DNA of 64,000 bases. Source: Nocardioides massiliensis (GTDB taxonomy: Bacteria; Actinomycetota; Actinomycetes; Propionibacteriales; Nocardioidaceae). Under the pieces are notes generated by a model that ran no database searches, was not told the origin of the DNA, and saw nothing but the letters and a program-made list of their open reading frames with translations. The position numbers and the translations under genes are program-made. The stretch covers positions 620,001 through 684,000 of the forward strand of contig NZ_JAUSQM010000001.1 in assembly GCF_030811215.1 (NCBI RefSeq). The letters are read 5' to 3'. Shown here in pieces: positions 62,515 through 64,000 of this stretch. Positions within the stretch are counted from its first letter, which is position 1. Each line of letters begins with the position of its first letter.

Positions 62515-64000
62515 ATGAGCTCGCTGCACGTCCCCACGCACCCGGTCCGCCTGGTCACCGCCTCGAGCCTGTTCGACGGCCACGACGCCTCGATCAACAT
62601 CATGCGGCGGATCTTCCAGAGCCAGGGCTGCGAGGTCATCCACCTCGGGCACAACCGCTCGGTGCAGGAGGTCGTCGACGCCGCGATCGAGGAGGACGCC
62701 AACGGGGTCGCCGTGTCGTCCTACCAGGGCGGGCACGTCGAGTACTTCGAGTACCTCGTCGAGTCCCTGCGGGCGCAGGGCGCCGGGCACATCCGCGTCG
62801 TGGGCGGGGGCGGCGGCGTGATCGTGCACGAGGAGATCGACCGGCTGCGCAAGGCGGGCGTCACCATCTTCTCCCCCGAGGACGGCCAGCGCATGGGTCT
62901 GCCGGGGATGATCAACTCGGTCGTCGCCGACCTCGACTACGACGTCCTCGACGGGCGTACGCCGAGCGCCGAGCAGGTCCTCGCCGGCGAGCGTACGGCG
63001 ATCGCGCGTGCGCTCAGCGCCGCCGAGCAGGGCCGCCTGGACCCGGCGTTGCAGGCAGCGCTCAGCGACGCCGCCGCGCGGCACACCGTGCCGGTCCTCG
63101 GCATCACCGGCACGGGCGGGTCGGGCAAGTCGTCGCTCACCGACGAGCTGGTGCGCCGCTTCCGCGTCGACCAGCAGGACAAGCTGCGCATCGCCGTGGT
63201 CGCGGTCGACCCCACCCGCCGCAAGGGTGGCGGCGCCCTGCTGGGTGACCGGATCCGGATGAACGCGCTCGACGGCGACCGGGTCTACTTCCGCAGCGTC
63301 GCCACGCGCGGAGCGCACGAGATCCCCGCGCAGCTCACCGACGTGATCACCGTGCTCAAGGCCTCCGGCTTCGACCTCGTGGTCGTCGAGACCCCGGGCA
63401 TCGGCCAGGGTGACGCGGCGATCGTGCCGTTCGTCGACACCTCGCTCTATGTCATGACGCCGGAGTACGGCGCCTCGTCGCAGCTGGAGAAGATCGACAT
63501 GCTCGACTTCGCCGACGTCGTGGCGATCAACAAGTTCGAGCGCCGCGGCGCCAAGGACGCCCTGCGCGACGTCGGTCGCCAGCTCGTCCGCAACCGCGAG
63601 GCGTTCGGCCAACAGCCCGAAGACATGCCCGTCTTCGGCACCTCCGCCGCGACCTTCAACGACGACGGCGTCACCGCACTCTTCGGGCACCTGCGCGGCC
63701 TGCTCACCCAGCACGGCCTCGGGCTCGACGACGGGGCCCTGACGCCGGTCGACGTACGCCACTCCTCGGGCATCCGGCAGGTCGTCCCGCCGGAGCGGGT
63801 GCGCTACCTGTCGGAGATCACCGAGACGGTCCGCGGCTACCACGCCCGCACCGAGGAGCTGGTGGCCGCGGCGCGGCGCGTGCAACGGCTGCGGGCGGTG
63901 GCCGAGGAGCTCCGTGGCCTCGATACACCCGCCTCCTCCGTCGGCGGGCACTCGACCACCCAGCAACCCGCCTCCTCCGTCGGCGGGCACTCGACCACCC
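62515..64000 (+). CDS. icmF: Fused isobutyryl-CoA mutase IcmF, 5' part only
   Basis: IcmF is a single-chain B12 mutase with its own G-protein chaperone, interconverting isobutyryl-CoA and butyryl-CoA. The visible 495 residues hold the N-terminal B12-binding domain (SLFDGHDASINIMRRIFQ, with the axial-ligand His, then VGGGGGVIVHEEIDRL) and the MeaB-like GTPase (GITGTGGSGKSS near residue 197, then VVETPGIGQGD and NKFERRGAKDA). The mutase barrel lies beyond the window; full length is about 1080. ATG 62515 follows GCGGAAGG. The linker after the GTPase carries an in-frame 39-base tandem repeat, described separately. Confidence 0.93.
   Translation, partial: MSSLHVPTHPVRLVTASSLFDGHDASINIMRRIFQSQGCEVIHLGHNRSVQEVVDAAIEEDANGVAVSSYQGGHVEYFEYLVESLRAQGAGHIRVVGGGGGVIVHEEIDRLRKAGVTIFSPEDGQRMGLPGMINSVVADLDYDVLDGRTPSAEQVLAGERTAIARALSAAEQGRLDPALQAALSDAAARHTVPVLGITGTGGSGKSSLTDELVRRFRVDQQDKLRIAVVAVDPTRRKGGGALLGDRIRMNALDGDRVYFRSVATRGAHEIPAQLTDVITVLKASGFDLVVVETPGIGQGDAAIVPFVDTSLYVMTPEYGASSQLEKIDMLDFADVVAINKFERRGAKDALRDVGRQLVRNREAFGQQPEDMPVFGTSAATFNDDGVTALFGHLRGLLTQHGLGLDDGALTPVDVRHSSGIRQVVPPERVRYLSEITETVRGYHARTEELVAAARRVQRLRAVAEELRGLDTPASSVGGHSTTQQPASSVGGHSTT
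63928..64000 (+). repeat. In-frame 39-base tandem repeat inside icmF
   Basis: A unit of 39 bases (63928-63966) repeats from 63967 to the window end, with no mismatch over the 34 bases visible. It encodes PASSVGGHSTTQQ per copy. Each unit contains CCCGCC and GGCGGG around nine bases, so it can fold as a hairpin, and ends in ACTCGACCACC. The copies continue past the window edge, so their number is unknown. Confidence 0.8.

Overview
The window looks like a chromosomal segment of a high-GC actinobacterium, most likely of the Nocardioidaceae (Nocardioides-like). The evidence is the very GC-rich coding sequence, the many GTG starts, dense GTGA/ATGA gene overlaps, and the conserved actinobacterial block ppa - dacB - DUF2342 - tilS - hpt - ftsH - folE - folP - folB - folK - DUF3180. 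The genus is an inference from gene content and order. I recognise no tRNA, rRNA, CRISPR, phage or insertion sequence, and no gap between genes exceeds about 225 bases.

Layout. 1-2.6 kb: purF and the 5' part of purM (purine synthesis). 2.7-5.6 kb: a two-subunit molybdenum hydroxylase of the isoquinoline 1-oxidoreductase type. 5.7-9 kb: an M20 dipeptidase and a bPH2 membrane protein pair (YdbS/YdbT type). 9-19.6 kb: a cell-envelope polymer region with an SGNH-acyltransferase, an IspD-SDR fusion expected to make CDP-ribitol, and two very large proteins ending in a TagF-type glycerol/ribitol-phosphotransferase domain. 19.7-23.2 kb: an Opu-type osmoprotectant ABC transporter. 23.2-36.6 kb: a GNAT enzyme, then the folate/ftsH/tilS/hpt/dacB/ppa block with an inserted galE and a SnoaL-like gene. 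36.7-41 kb: acyl-CoA oxidase, DUF3089 lipoprotein, PAP2 protein. 41-45 kb: thiamine transporter thiBPQ behind a TPP riboswitch. 45-48.7 kb: an ElaA-like GNAT, then MBL hydrolase, SDR and Old Yellow Enzyme genes, the last two preceded by KstR-like operators. 48.8-54.4 kb: a membrane-tethered sigma factor, tyrosine catabolism genes fahA and hgmA, and a secreted S15-like hydrolase. 54.6-61.5 kb: a six-gene Liv-type ABC transporter operon with an acyl-CoA ligase in the middle. 61.7-64 kb: a 23-residue membrane peptide, a MarR regulator and the 5' part of icmF.

The least expected content is between genes. Three loci (about 2.66, 24.45 and 34.45 kb) carry hairpins with different arms but the same nonamer GGCGTGTCG at the exact centre. 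Two loci (36.6 and 62.4 kb) share a 20-base inverted-repeat arm just after a plus-strand stop codon. A REP-like unit that also resembles an intergenic element at 61.6 kb is present as an in-frame 39-base tandem repeat inside icmF. Two KstR-like operators sit at exactly the same distance from start codons that appear to be leaderless.

All calls come from reading the sequence; no database search or folding program was run.
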